Source: Rhizobium sp. Root1203
Lineage (GTDB): Bacteria > Pseudomonadota > Alphaproteobacteria > Rhizobiales > Rhizobiaceae
Assembly (NCBI RefSeq): GCF_001424945.1
Contig: NZ_LMCW01000068.1
Coordinates: 172,576-206,116 of the forward strand
Length of the DNA stretch: 33,541 nucleotides
Reading direction: 5' to 3'
In this document: in pieces, positions 16,742 to 25,096 of the stretch
Position numbering within the stretch: position 1 is the stretch's first letter
Layout: each line of letters starts with the position of its first letter
Position numbers and translations under genes: made by a program
The notes under the pieces: model-generated
Seen by the model: only the letters and a program-made list of their open reading frames with translations
The model's database searches: none
What the model was told of the DNA's origin: nothing

Positions 16742-16770
16742 AAAACGCGCGCTTCGCTAGCGCGCGTTTT
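16742..16770. terminator. Rho-independent terminator
   Basis: AAAACGCGCGC (16742-16752) pairs perfectly with GCGCGCGTTTT (16760-16770) across a 7-nt loop, followed by GCGTTTT. This is a classic bidirectional terminator downstream of the HD gene, though about 180 bp after its stop. Confidence 0.8.
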
Positions 16771-16875
16771 GCGTTTTGACGACCGAGTGCCGCAGTACCT
16801 ATCTCCCAAACATCCTGCCGGCGTCTAAAGATCGCGATCTACTGGAACAAACGTTCTATTCGTTCGATGCGGTCA

Positions 16876-16891
16876 CCTAAACTTTCGCACA
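16876..16891 (+). promoter_or_regulatory. Candidate shared operator, copy 3 (CCTA-N6-CGCA)
   Basis: CCTAAACTTTCGCACA, 86 bp upstream of the ATG at 16978 that opens the interrupted Tat-signal frame of the hydrolase. Best match to copy 2 (12 of 16 bases). Confidence 0.4.
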
Positions 16892-16977
16892 GTCCGCCGA
16901 TGCTTCCGTCCAATAGTCTTCTGCGGCGCTAATCGCCATCTTCCTTCACACGATCACCGCACTGCGAAGGATAGCGA

Positions 16978-17139
16978 ATGCAAGATATTTCAAATCCATC
17001 CAACCCCAGCGTCTCCCGCCGCGACGCCCTCCTCTAGGGCGTTGCCGCCGGTATCGCAGCAGCGTCTCCCGCCGTCGCGACGGCCAAGGCCACGGACAAG
17101 AAGTCCCTGCCCACCCCCCTCAACCACGGAAAACAACAA
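16978..17139 (+). pseudogene. Tat signal-peptide segment of the hydrolase, interrupted by TAG
   Basis: An ATG at 16978 with an excellent GAAGGA site opens a frame reading MQDISNPSNPSVSRRDALL, then TAG (17035-17037), then GVAAGIAAASPAVATAKA, and runs on in frame into the hydrolase ATG at 17140. Twin arginine, hydrophobic stretch and an Ala-rich end form a typical Tat signal apart from the amber codon; one base change (for example TTG to TAG) would explain it. As it stands the exported form cannot be made without readthrough. Confidence 0.75.
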
Positions 17140-17961
17140 ATGAGCACGATTACCACCAAGGACGGCACCGAAATCTACTACAAGGATTGGGGCTCTGGCC
17201 CGGTCATTACTTTCTCGCATGGATGGCCGCTGAGCTCCGACGCCTGGGACGGCCAGATGCTGTTCCTCGCCCAGCACGGTTTCCGTGTCGTGGCGCATGA
17301 TCGGCGCGGCCATGGACGCTCCAGCCAGGCGACATCAGGAAACGACATGAACGGATACGCCGACGATCTGGCCGCCGTCATCGAAGCGCTCGACCTTAGG
17401 GACGCGACGCTCGTCGGCCACTCCACCGGCGGCGGCGAAGTCGCCCGCTATATCGGCCGCCATGGCACGAAGCGCGTCGCCAAGGCCGTACTCATAGCCG
17501 CGGTACCGCCGGTCATGGTAAAATCGGCGACCAATCCCGAGGGCCTGCCGATTGAAGCCTTCGACGCGATCCGCGCCGGGCTGGTCAAGGACCGCTCTCA
17601 ATTCTACCGCGATCTCGCCCCGCTGTTCTACGGCGCCAACCGGACTGGTTCAAACGTCTCTCAAGGCACGCTCGACCAATTCTGGCTTTGGAGCATGCAG
17701 GCGGGCCTGCTGAACGCCTATGAATGCGTCAAGGCATTCTCCGAAACCGATTTCACGGAAGACTTGAAGAAATTCGATGTCCCGACCCTCGTCCTGCACG
17801 GGGAGGACGACCAGATCGTTCCAGTGAAGGATTCGGCCGTCAAGTCCGCACGACTGATCAAGGGCGCCAAGGACATCTATTATCCAGGCGCACCGCACGG
17901 CATCACCGCCACGCATCAGGATAAGGTCAACGCCGACCTGCTCGCATTTATCAAGGGCTGA
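17140..17961 (+). CDS. Alpha/beta hydrolase of the non-heme haloperoxidase type
   Basis: A 273-aa alpha/beta hydrolase of the cofactor-free chloroperoxidase/esterase group. The catalytic triad is visible: S95 in GHSTGGGE, an Asp near 224 in LHGEDDQIVP and H253 in APHGITATHQ. The oxyanion segment is SHGWPLSSDAW. Such enzymes hydrolyse esters and, with peracids, can halogenate or make peracids. The first ATG of the uninterrupted frame has a poor ribosome site (GGA nine bases away), whereas the better start lies 162 bp upstream before the amber codon. Expression from 17140 may therefore be weak and the product cytoplasmic instead of exported. A strong hairpin follows the stop. Confidence 0.88.
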   Translation: MSTITTKDGTEIYYKDWGSGPVITFSHGWPLSSDAWDGQMLFLAQHGFRVVAHDRRGHGRSSQATSGNDMNGYADDLAAVIEALDLRDATLVGHSTGGGEVARYIGRHGTKRVAKAVLIAAVPPVMVKSATNPEGLPIEAFDAIRAGLVKDRSQFYRDLAPLFYGANRTGSNVSQGTLDQFWLWSMQAGLLNAYECVKAFSETDFTEDLKKFDVPTLVLHGEDDQIVPVKDSAVKSARLIKGAKDIYYPGAPHGITATHQDKVNADLLAFIKG

Positions 17962-17976
17962 GCCTGCCGCCGTTTA

Positions 17977-17998
17977 CGGAGCGGCAAGCGCCGCTCCG
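17977..17998 (+). terminator. Hairpin after hydrolase gene
   Basis: CGGAGCGGC pairs perfectly with GCCGCTCCG around a 4-nt loop, 15 bp after the hydrolase stop. It lacks a T-run but is very GC-rich. Confidence 0.6.
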
Positions 17999-18042
17999 CG
18001 TTCCCAGTCTGGCACTTGCACACCAACCCCAAGGAGTGAAGC

Positions 18043-18183
18043 ATGAACGCCACCGCTGAGGCTACGCTGGCGCCGAGCCCGCGTGATCCTGATCTCTCTG
18101 GCAGGGACGAACAACCGGAGGGGCTCTATCTCTTTAGCAAACGCGGCGCGGCGACGGCGGCGCTACTACATGGATTTCCATAA
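18043..18183 (+). CDS. Small 46-aa open frame with good ribosome site, unknown
   Basis: AAGGAG lies seven bases before the ATG; the frame reads MNATAEATLAPSPRDPDLSG and ends LLHGFP followed by TAA. I do not recognise it. It ends 120 bp before the large kinase gene, so it could be a leader gene of the signalling operon or the N-terminal stump of a lost gene. The predicted protein is soluble and low in complexity. Confidence 0.35.
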   Translation: MNATAEATLAPSPRDPDLSGRDEQPEGLYLFSKRGAATAALLHGFP

Positions 18184-18302
18184 GTTGAAGCCGTGCGGTG
18201 GCTCGACTAGGGTGGGAAACAAGGTCGCGGCGCCGAGATCTGATAACCACTCCAACGCGCAGGCTGGCGACCACGGATTTCTGTGCCCTGCAGGAGCAGC
18301 CG

Positions 18303-21300
18303 ATGACGCGCCTCTGGTCCTACCGCCCCCACCTCTTGCATCTGAGCCTCTTTTTTGTGGCGTATGTTCTTGGCTGTGCTTTCGCCCAAGCACTCGCGAT
18401 CGTGCCTGGAACAGGCATTTCTATCTGGCCTCCGGGCGGGCTTTTCATTGCCACCCTGGTCATCGCGCCTGTCGGGAGCTGGTCGTGGTGGGTGCTGACG
18501 GGCTGTCTCGCTGAGCTGTTGGGCAATGTACTGTGGTTCCATAGTCCGCTCCCTGCTGCCTTGCTCATGTACGCCGGTAACGCACTTGCAGCGCTGGTCG
18601 GCGCATGGCTCATCAGGCGGACCCTGAAGCGGCCGGTACGACTCGAAACCTTGCAGGAGGTTGTCGTCTTTATACTGGTGTGCGCCGGAATTGCGCCGAT
18701 GGTCAGCGCGACCGTGGGAAGCGCGACGCTTGCCTGGTTCGGAATATTTTCACAAACTTTCTTGGGAGCCTGGCCCCTCTGGTGGATCGGGGATGCCACC
18801 GGGGTTCTGATCGTGGCCCCTCTGGCGTTGGTGGTGTTCCAGAGTTGGCACGGAAAGGCGGAATACTCCGCCGCGAGATGGGTGGAGGGCTCCGTCCTCG
18901 GACTCATCTTTCTTGGCGTCGCGGCTCTCTCGCTCAGCGGCTATCTGCCATTTGCCTACATCATCATGCCGCCGCTGCTGTGGGCCGCCGTGCGCTTCGA
19001 GTTCAAGGGAGCCGCCGTCACTCTCGCCCTCCTCGCGCTCATAACGGCGATATTCACGGTATCTGGCGCAAGCCAATTCGTCGGCGATGCCGAGACCCAG
19101 CGCCATAGACAGATCATGTTGCAGCTCTTCCTGGCGATTTCAGCGTTTTCGGCACTCATCGTGGCCGCCATATCGCGTCAGCACCAGCTAGCGCTGGTTA
19201 CGTTGCGCCAGAGTATCGAGGCACTCCGTGACCGCGAGCGGGAGCTGGAGCAAATCGTCAACATGGTTCCGGTCCATATCAGGCGGCTAACGCCAGAAGG
19301 TGAGCCGACCTTCTTCAATAAGCGTTTGACCGACTTTTTCGGGCTAGACCTAGAACAGTTGAGCAAGCCGGGCATGAGCCGGCTGGTGACCAACATAGAA
19401 ACCCTTGTCCACGCGGAAGACGCACCCGTCCTTCTGCAAGCGGTTCGTCGATCTGTCGCCACCGGCGAACCCTTTTCCTTGAAGTATCGTATGCGCCGCG
19501 CAGACGGTGTATATCGCTGGGTCGATGGCCGGGCTGAACCGCTACGCGGCGAAGACGGAGCCATTCTGCAATGGTTCGCCGTCTCCGTCGAGATCGATGA
19601 CGAAGTACGCGCGCAGGAGGCATTGCGCGACCGGGAGCGGGAGCTGTCGCAGCTCATTGACATGGTCCCGAGTTTTCTATGGCGATTGACTGCGGATGGA
19701 GAACCAAACTTCTTCAACCGGCGTGTGATCGAATTTCTTGGTTTCGATGTATCGGCTTTGGATCGGCCGGAAACGAGTCGCATGGAAGCCTATATCGAAG
19801 CTGCCGTTCATCCCGATGACGCGGCCGCTTTCGCCACTGGTTTCGCGCATGCATTTGCGACTGGCGAACGCTTCTCGATGAAATATCGCTTGCGCCGCGC
19901 CGACGGGGTCTATCGATGGGTGGACACGGGCGCAGAGCCGATGCGGGACGATCGGGGCGGCATCGTCCAATGGTTCGGCTTCAGTCACGACATTGACGAT
20001 CAGACGCGCCTTTATAGCGACATTGCCGAGCGCGAAGCCAGAATCCGACGGCTGATAGATTCGGACATTATCGGCATCGTCATATGGGATCTGGACGGAA
20101 CACTGATCGATGCCAATGACGCGTTTCTCCGGATGGTCCAGCACGAACGGGAGGACGTGCAAGCCGGGCTCCGATGGCTCGATATGACGCCTCCCGATTG
20201 GCAAGATGTGTATGCCCGCGAGGAGGCCGAAGAACTCGCAGCCACGGGCAAGATGCAAGCCCGTGAGAAGGAGTATTTCAGGAAGGATGGTAGCCGTGTG
20301 CCCGTATTGATCGGGGCTGCCTGCTTCGAGGGGCAGTCTCGGCAAGGGGTCGCCTACATTCTCGATTTGACCGAACAGAAGGGTGCAGAAGCTGCATTGC
20401 GCAGCCGGGAGCGCGAACTGTCGCTACTCGTGGACATGGTCCCGAGTTACCTCTGGCGGATCTCCCCCGATGGGGTGCCTGTTTTTTTCAACAAAAGACT
20501 GATCGATTTCCTCGGCTTGGACGTCGCGGGTTTGGATAGGCCGGACATAAGCCGGCTCAACGCATTCATTGAGACCGTTATTCATCCGGATGACGCCGTC
20601 GGCGTTGCGGAAGCGTTCGGGCGCTCGTTCGCCAGCGGTGAGCCCCTTTCCATGAAATGGCGGATGCGTCGAACTGATGGCATGTATCGGTGGATGGCGG
20701 CCAGCGCCGAAGCGATGCGAGATCAGGACGGTCGCATCGCTCAATGGTACGGTCTCTGCCACGACATAGACGATCAGTTGCAGAGTGAAGAAGCGCTACG
20801 AAACAGCAAGCAGCAACTGGAGCAAATGATCGACGCTGTGCCCATCAACATCCTGAGCTACGATCCCGTGGGCAAGCTCACCTCGGCCAGCAGGCGATAT
20901 CTGGAAACCGTCGGGGTACCGCCGGATCACGTCAAGGATTTCGAGGCGCTGGCCCGGCACTTGGCTCACCCCGACGATCTTCCGGACATGCTGCGGAGAG
21001 CGTTGGATGGCTTTGCGACTGGAACGCCTTTCGTGAGTCGCTTTCGGCGGCGCGATAAGGACGGCGCCTATCCCTGGATCGAGGCGCGCGCGCAGCCGTT
21101 GCGCGATGCGTCCGGGGCGATCGTGCAATGGTACCAGGTTTCGATCGATATCGAAGACGAGATGCGCGCACAGGAGGCTGTTCGAGAGAGCGAGAAGCAA
21201 TTGCGGCGGCTTGTCGATGCGCTGCCGACGCTAATCTGGGCCGCCGCTGCGGACGGAGAGCCCACCTATCTGAACAGGAGGCTCGCGGAATATGTCGGCC

Positions 21301-22298
21301 TGACCTTGGTCGATCTCGAAGCGTCCGATACCACCCGGTTGCAGATGGCGATCCAAAACTCCGTCCATCCAGAAGATGTCGCCTCGGTCGGTCAGGCGCT
21401 GGCTCACTCGTTCGCGACAGGCGAAACCTTCACAATGAAATATCGGCAGCGTCGAGCCGATGGCGCCTACCGTTGGATCATTGGTCGCGCTGAACCGCTG
21501 TGCGATGCAGACGGCAGCATCCTGCAATGGTACGGCGTGAGTTTCGACATCGACGACGACGTGCGCACGCAGGAGGAATTACGCCGAACGCAGGAGAGAC
21601 TAGCGGTCGCATCTCAGGCTGCAAGTCTCGCGGAGCTCTCGGCATCTATCGCTCATGAGGTGAACCAGCCGCTGGCCGCCATCGTCGCCAATTCGCATGC
21701 ATGCCATCGCTGGCTGTCGGTCGAGCCCGCGAATGTAGACCGCGCAAAGACTGTCGCCGAGCGGATGATCCGGGATGCAAACGGCGCGGCCGACATTGTC
21801 GGCCGCATCCGCGCCCTATTCAGGCAATCCACGGAGACGAGGAACACCGCGACGCTGGCGAGCATCATTCGCGAGGCGGGAGGCCTTATGGCACAGGAGG
21901 GGAATCGGCGCGGCGTTCGCATGGAAATTTCTGTCGAAAGCGACCTTCCACCCGTCTCACTGGATTCCGTTCAGATACAGCAGGTCCTGATCAATCTCAT
22001 CCGCAACGGCATGGATGCGATGGATTTTGCTGGAGCGGACAAATTTCTAAAGGTGCATGCACATCGTTTGGCGCACGAGGTCCAGACTGAAGTCAGCGAT
22101 CGGGGGCATGGCATCGAATGTCCCGAACGGATTTTCGAACCCTTCTTCACAACGAAGGAAAATGGAATGGGCATGGGTCTCGCCATCTGCCGATCGATTG
22201 TCGAGGCACATGGCGGGCGTCTATGGGCTGAAAACAATGAACCGCAGGGCGCAAGATTCATTTTCACCTTACCGGTTGCAATGAAAGCGGTGCCATGA
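18303..22298 (+). CDS. MASE1 multi-PAS sensor histidine kinase
   Basis: A 1331-aa inner-membrane kinase. Residues about 5-290 are a MASE1 domain with some eight membrane helices (GTGISIWPPGGLF, WWIGDATGVLIVAPLALV). Six PAS domains follow, starting near 310, 443, 577, 702, 838 and 965; numbers 1, 2, 4 and 6 share patterns such as GEP.FFN.R and MKYR.RRADG.YRW, while 3 and 5 diverge. The HisKA domain has H1118 in SIAHEVNQPLAA, as in rhizobial FixL-type kinases, and the HATPase boxes are NLIRNGMDAM, SDRGHGIE, FEPFFTTK and GMGMGLAIC. The signal is unknown; I see no obvious haem site. ATG 18303 has GGAG upstream. The stop overlaps the next start (ATGA), so kinase and first regulator are translationally coupled. 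Confidence 0.93.
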   Translation: MTRLWSYRPHLLHLSLFFVAYVLGCAFAQALAIVPGTGISIWPPGGLFIATLVIAPVGSWSWWVLTGCLAELLGNVLWFHSPLPAALLMYAGNALAALVGAWLIRRTLKRPVRLETLQEVVVFILVCAGIAPMVSATVGSATLAWFGIFSQTFLGAWPLWWIGDATGVLIVAPLALVVFQSWHGKAEYSAARWVEGSVLGLIFLGVAALSLSGYLPFAYIIMPPLLWAAVRFEFKGAAVTLALLALITAIFTVSGASQFVGDAETQRHRQIMLQLFLAISAFSALIVAAISRQHQLALVTLRQSIEALRDRERELEQIVNMVPVHIRRLTPEGEPTFFNKRLTDFFGLDLEQLSKPGMSRLVTNIETLVHAEDAPVLLQAVRRSVATGEPFSLKYRMRRADGVYRWVDGRAEPLRGEDGAILQWFAVSVEIDDEVRAQEALRDRERELSQLIDMVPSFLWRLTADGEPNFFNRRVIEFLGFDVSALDRPETSRMEAYIEAAVHPDDAAAFATGFAHAFATGERFSMKYRLRRADGVYRWVDTGAEPMRDDRGGIVQWFGFSHDIDDQTRLYSDIAEREARIRRLIDSDIIGIVIWDLDGTLIDANDAFLRMVQHEREDVQAGLRWLDMTPPDWQDVYAREEAEELAATGKMQAREKEYFRKDGSRVPVLIGAACFEGQSRQGVAYILDLTEQKGAEAALRSRERELSLLVDMVPSYLWRISPDGVPVFFNKRLIDFLGLDVAGLDRPDISRLNAFIETVIHPDDAVGVAEAFGRSFASGEPLSMKWRMRRTDGMYRWMAASAEAMRDQDGRIAQWYGLCHDIDDQLQSEEALRNSKQQLEQMIDAVPINILSYDPVGKLTSASRRYLETVGVPPDHVKDFEALARHLAHPDDLPDMLRRALDGFATGTPFVSRFRRRDKDGAYPWIEARAQPLRDASGAIVQWYQVSIDIEDEMRAQEAVRESEKQLRRLVDALPTLIWAAAADGEPTYLNRRLAEYVGLTLVDLEASDTTRLQMAIQNSVHPEDVASVGQALAHSFATGETFTMKYRQRRADGAYRWIIGRAEPLCDADGSILQWYGVSFDIDDDVRTQEELRRTQERLAVASQAASLAELSASIAHEVNQPLAAIVANSHACHRWLSVEPANVDRAKTVAERMIRDANGAADIVGRIRALFRQSTETRNTATLASIIREAGGLMAQEGNRRGVRMEISVESDLPPVSLDSVQIQQVLINLIRNGMDAMDFAGADKFLKVHAHRLAHEVQTEVSDRGHGIECPERIFEPFFTTKENGMGMGLAICRSIVEAHGGRLWAENNEPQGARFIFTLPVAMKAVP

Positions 22299-22936
22299 CG
22301 ATTGATGACCATGTTGTTTTCGTCGTGGACGACGATGGACGTATCCGGGAGGCGCTCGGCGAACTCTTGGCGTCACACGGTATGCGCGCCATCGCTTTCG
22401 GGTCGGCGGGCGAATATGTGAACGCCGAGAAGCCGGATGTTCCCGCGTGCCTGATCCTCGACGTCGAATTACCCGATATCAACGGCCTAGAATTACAGCG
22501 GCAGATCGCCGAGGGCGATCATCCACCAATCGTTTTCATCACCGGACACGGCGATATTCCGTCCTCGGTACGGGCGATCAAGCATGGCGCAGTGGATTTC
22601 CTTACCAAGCCATTCAGCGATGCCGACCTCATGGCCGCCGTTAGCACGGCGATTTCCGAGGATCGGCAAAAACGATCGGGCCGCGCTGAACTGAGCCAAC
22701 TGAGGCAGCGGTATCTGGAACTTACGCCACGGGAACGCGAGGTGCTGCCGCTTGTGGTCAGTGGTCTCCTCAACAAGCAGGCAGCGTCCGAACTAGGGAT
22801 CAGCGAAGTCACGCTGCAGATTCATCGAAGGAATGTGATGCAGAAAATGGAAACAGCGTCTCTAGCCGACCTCGTGCGTATCGCCGAGAAACTGGCGATA
22901 CCGATTACGCACTCGCGACGGGCTGGAGGAAATTAG
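22295..22936 (+). CDS. FixJ/NarL-type response regulator, first
   Basis: A 213-aa DNA-binding regulator. The receiver domain (1-125) has the acidic pocket VDDD, the phosphoacceptor D56 in LILDVELP, the Thr switch in FITGHGD and the Lys in LTKPF. The LuxR-type HTH (about 145-200) reads LTPREREVLPLVVSGLLNKQ and EVTLQIHRRNVMQKM. The start overlaps the kinase stop by four bases, so it is the probable cognate partner. It closely resembles the third gene of the set (23318), suggesting an old duplication. Targets are not known; the CCTA-N6-CGCA motif upstream of nearby enzyme genes is a candidate site. Confidence 0.92.
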   Translation: MTIDDHVVFVVDDDGRIREALGELLASHGMRAIAFGSAGEYVNAEKPDVPACLILDVELPDINGLELQRQIAEGDHPPIVFITGHGDIPSSVRAIKHGAVDFLTKPFSDADLMAAVSTAISEDRQKRSGRAELSQLRQRYLELTPREREVLPLVVSGLLNKQAASELGISEVTLQIHRRNVMQKMETASLADLVRIAEKLAIPITHSRRAGGN

Positions 22937-22938
22937 CG

Positions 22939-23316
22939 ATGGACAAGACAAAACCGATCGTCGCGGTTGTCGATGATGATCCAAGGCTGCTCGAGTCGCT
23001 GGAAGAACTCCTGGAATCGGCTGGCTATGCTGCCTGCTGCTTCCGGTCGGCCGGGCATTTTCTTATCCGGGGCCTGGCGGACTTGGACGTGCTGATAACA
23101 GACATTGGCATGCCCGACACGAACGGCTTTGAACTTCGTGACATCGTGAGGAAGGCGCGTCCAGACCTCCCGGTTTTCCTGATCACCGGGCGCCACGAAA
23201 TCGCTGACCAGAGCCGCGCGCAGGGTATCAGCGGCTTTTTTCGCAAGCCGTTCAATGCCCCTGCCCTGCTCTTCGCCATAGCAGAGGCTTTGCAAAAATC
23301 GAGAAATGGAGGGTGA
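22939..23316 (+). CDS. Single-domain receiver (CheY/FixJ-receiver-like)
   Basis: A 125-aa protein that is a receiver only: acidic pocket VDDD (11-14), phosphoacceptor D55 in LITDIGMPD, switch Thr in FLITGR and Lys in FRKPF. There is no output domain. Such lone receivers act as phosphate sinks, relay carriers or by protein contact. It begins two bases after the preceding stop with GGAGG upstream and overlaps or abuts the next gene, so it is in the same operon. It is more diverged from both flanking regulators than they are from each other. Confidence 0.9.
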   Translation: MDKTKPIVAVVDDDPRLLESLEELLESAGYAACCFRSAGHFLIRGLADLDVLITDIGMPDTNGFELRDIVRKARPDLPVFLITGRHEIADQSRAQGISGFFRKPFNAPALLFAIAEALQKSRNGG

Positions 23317-23317
23317 C

Positions 23318-24013
23318 ATGAGACTTGACCAGCCGTTCCGTAAATCAGCAGCATTGTTGCAGCAGCATCAAGAGCACACGAGCGAACCCTGCGTCATTAT
23401 CGTCGATGACGACGAGAGCGTACGAGAGGCTTTGTCGGAGCTCATCCTCTCGGCAGGATTCCAGCCCGTCAGCTTCGCCTCGACGCGAGAAGTGCTCGAC
23501 GCCGATATTTTGGACCGCCCCGGCTGCCTGATCCTAGACGTGCGCATGCCGGGGGCGAACGGGCTTCATTTACAGCACCATCTGGCTGAGAGCGGCAATA
23601 CCAAGCCGATCATCTTCCTGACCGGACATGGCGATATTCCGATGACCGTCCAAGCGATGAAGGCCGGCGCCGTCGATTTTCTGACCAAACCGGTGCGAGA
23701 CCAGACGCTGCTTGACGCCGTGATCGCCGGCATTGAGCTCGACGCTGCCCGACGGGCCGAGGCTCTGGTGGTCAAACGCAATCTCGCACGGCTTGAGACG
23801 CTCACGAACCGCGAGCGCGAGATCCTGCAAGAAGTTGCACGCGGGCGCCTCAACAAACAAATCGCATTCGACTTGAGTATAAGCGAGGTCACTGTCAAGC
23901 TGCATCGAGCAAACGTCATGCGCAAGATGGAAGCCGGCTCCATCGGCGAACTGATCAGGGCATGGGAGACGCTTCCCCCCGCTATGCGCGCGGCCGAGGG
24001 GGCCGGATTTTGA
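23318..24013 (+). CDS. FixJ/NarL-type response regulator, second
   Basis: A 231-aa regulator with a 22-residue N-terminal lead, a receiver with D74 in LILDVRMPG and LTKPV, and a LuxR-type HTH (LTNREREILQEVARGRLNKQ, SEVTVKLHRANVMRKM). I chose ATG 23318 because GGAGGG lies directly before it; an ATG at 23306 is also in frame but overlaps that site. It is the last gene of the kinase operon and converges with the LysR gene. Its similarity to the regulator at 22295 in both domains suggests that they compete for phosphate from the same kinase or bind related sites. Confidence 0.92.
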   Translation: MRLDQPFRKSAALLQQHQEHTSEPCVIIVDDDESVREALSELILSAGFQPVSFASTREVLDADILDRPGCLILDVRMPGANGLHLQHHLAESGNTKPIIFLTGHGDIPMTVQAMKAGAVDFLTKPVRDQTLLDAVIAGIELDAARRAEALVVKRNLARLETLTNREREILQEVARGRLNKQIAFDLSISEVTVKLHRANVMRKMEAGSIGELIRAWETLPPAMRAAEGAGF

Positions 24014-24039
24014 AGCAAAGGATCCGGCATGTAGACGAG

Positions 24040-24057
24040 GCGGAGCCACGCCTCCGC
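24040..24057. terminator. Weak hairpin between convergent genes
   Basis: GCGGAG (24040-24045) pairs with CTCCGC (24052-24057) across six bases, in the 92-bp gap between the signalling operon and the LysR gene. No T-run is present. Confidence 0.3.
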
Positions 24058-24105
24058 GCTATCCGAATCGCGCCCAATACCCGTGTTCGCCATGACATGC
24101 GTTCC

Positions 24106-25002
24106 TCAGATCGCTTCGATGATCTTTGCCTCGCGGGCCATGAAGTCGCAGAGCAGTTTTACGCGCAAAGGCGGCGTACGGCCAAACGCGTGCAGGGCGT
24201 TGAAAGGCAGCTTGGAAAGCGCAGTCTCCGGGGCGAGCGCGACAAGCGTGCCGTCGTCCAGTTCCCTAGCGACCAGGCATCGAAGAAGATAGGCCGCGCC
24301 TAGCCCGGCGAGCGCGGCCTGCATGAGTGCGGCGCCGGAGTCGCAATCGACCCGACCTGAGGGAATAAAGCCGCTTCCGTCAGCCAAGCGCAGTGGCTGT
24401 GTTACTCCGCCCAACGCATAGCGGGCAAAGGGCAAAGCCGCCAAGGCTTCGGCGGTGGGGGGATTGCCCCAGGTTCTTACAAAATCCGGCGACGCCACGA
24501 TGGCCATCGGCAGGTCGGCCAGATGGCGAACCATGAGATCTCCCTCTGAGGGAATACCTGCGCGCAACGCGACATCATAATCCTCCCTGATCAGATCGAT
24601 GAACCGGTCCGTAAGACCGATATCGAGATGCAGGTTTGGATAGTCGGCCGCAAAGCTGGCAAACAAACGTGGGAGCAGCAGAGGAGCGAGCTCATTGGGC
24701 ATGCTGATGCGGAGACGGCCGGAAGGCGCGGCGCCGGATCCGATCACCTCGTCGCTGGAATCCAGGTCGCGCAACAGCGGCGCAACCCGTCCGAAGAAAG
24801 TCTGACCGTCTTGAGTTAGCGTAAGGGCACGAGTGGAACGCAGGAAAAGGCGAGTGCCAATCTTCTTCTCCAACCGCGCCACGCTCTTCGACACGGCGGA
24901 AGGCGTCGTGTTTAGATCCCGCGCGGCTGCGCTGAACGAGCCCGCCTCCACCGTTCGCACGAAAGCCGTCAATCCCCGCGTCTCGTTCAACAGGTTCGGC
25001 AT
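24106..25002 (-). CDS. LysR-family transcriptional regulator
   Basis: A 298-aa LysR regulator. The N-terminal winged helix (about 1-65) reads FVRTVEAGSFSAAARDLNTT and PSAVSKSVARLEKKIGTRLF; the rest is a periplasmic-binding-like effector domain (ISMPNELAPLLLPRLFASFA). It is of the branch related to DsdC/PA0133-like regulators that often control an adjacent oxidoreductase. I prefer the ATG at 25002, which has GGAG six bases upstream; in-frame ATGs at 25014 and 25038 lack a site. It is divergent from the SDR gene at 25097 with a 94-bp gap, the classic layout for a LysR protein and its target. Confidence 0.9.
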   Translation of the reverse strand: MPNLLNETRGLTAFVRTVEAGSFSAAARDLNTTPSAVSKSVARLEKKIGTRLFLRSTRALTLTQDGQTFFGRVAPLLRDLDSSDEVIGSGAAPSGRLRISMPNELAPLLLPRLFASFAADYPNLHLDIGLTDRFIDLIREDYDVALRAGIPSEGDLMVRHLADLPMAIVASPDFVRTWGNPPTAEALAALPFARYALGGVTQPLRLADGSGFIPSGRVDCDSGAALMQAALAGLGAAYLLRCLVARELDDGTLVALAPETALSKLPFNALHAFGRTPPLRVKLLCDFMAREAKIIEAI

Positions 25003-25096
25003 TTGCGACTCCATGGCACAAATCATGTGCCCGCCCATGATCTAACGAGGCGGACCGACGGCGTCTATCTCTTCTCAAGCTGAAAGGAGATAAACA

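Larger units (their letters stand above)
16562..16977. other. Intergenic region with terminator and candidate operator
   Basis: No recognisable gene in the first half; short frames on both strands give no known pattern. The second half holds the terminator at 16742-16770, the CCTA-N6-CGCA motif at 16876-16891, and GAACAAACGTTC near 16845, whose GAAC and GTTC arms are inverted. Confidence 0.5.

Noticed and set aside
16562..16790. Short frames after the HD gene as a further gene or remnant
   Set aside because: Neither strand gives a recognisable domain, and the best frames lack ribosome sites.
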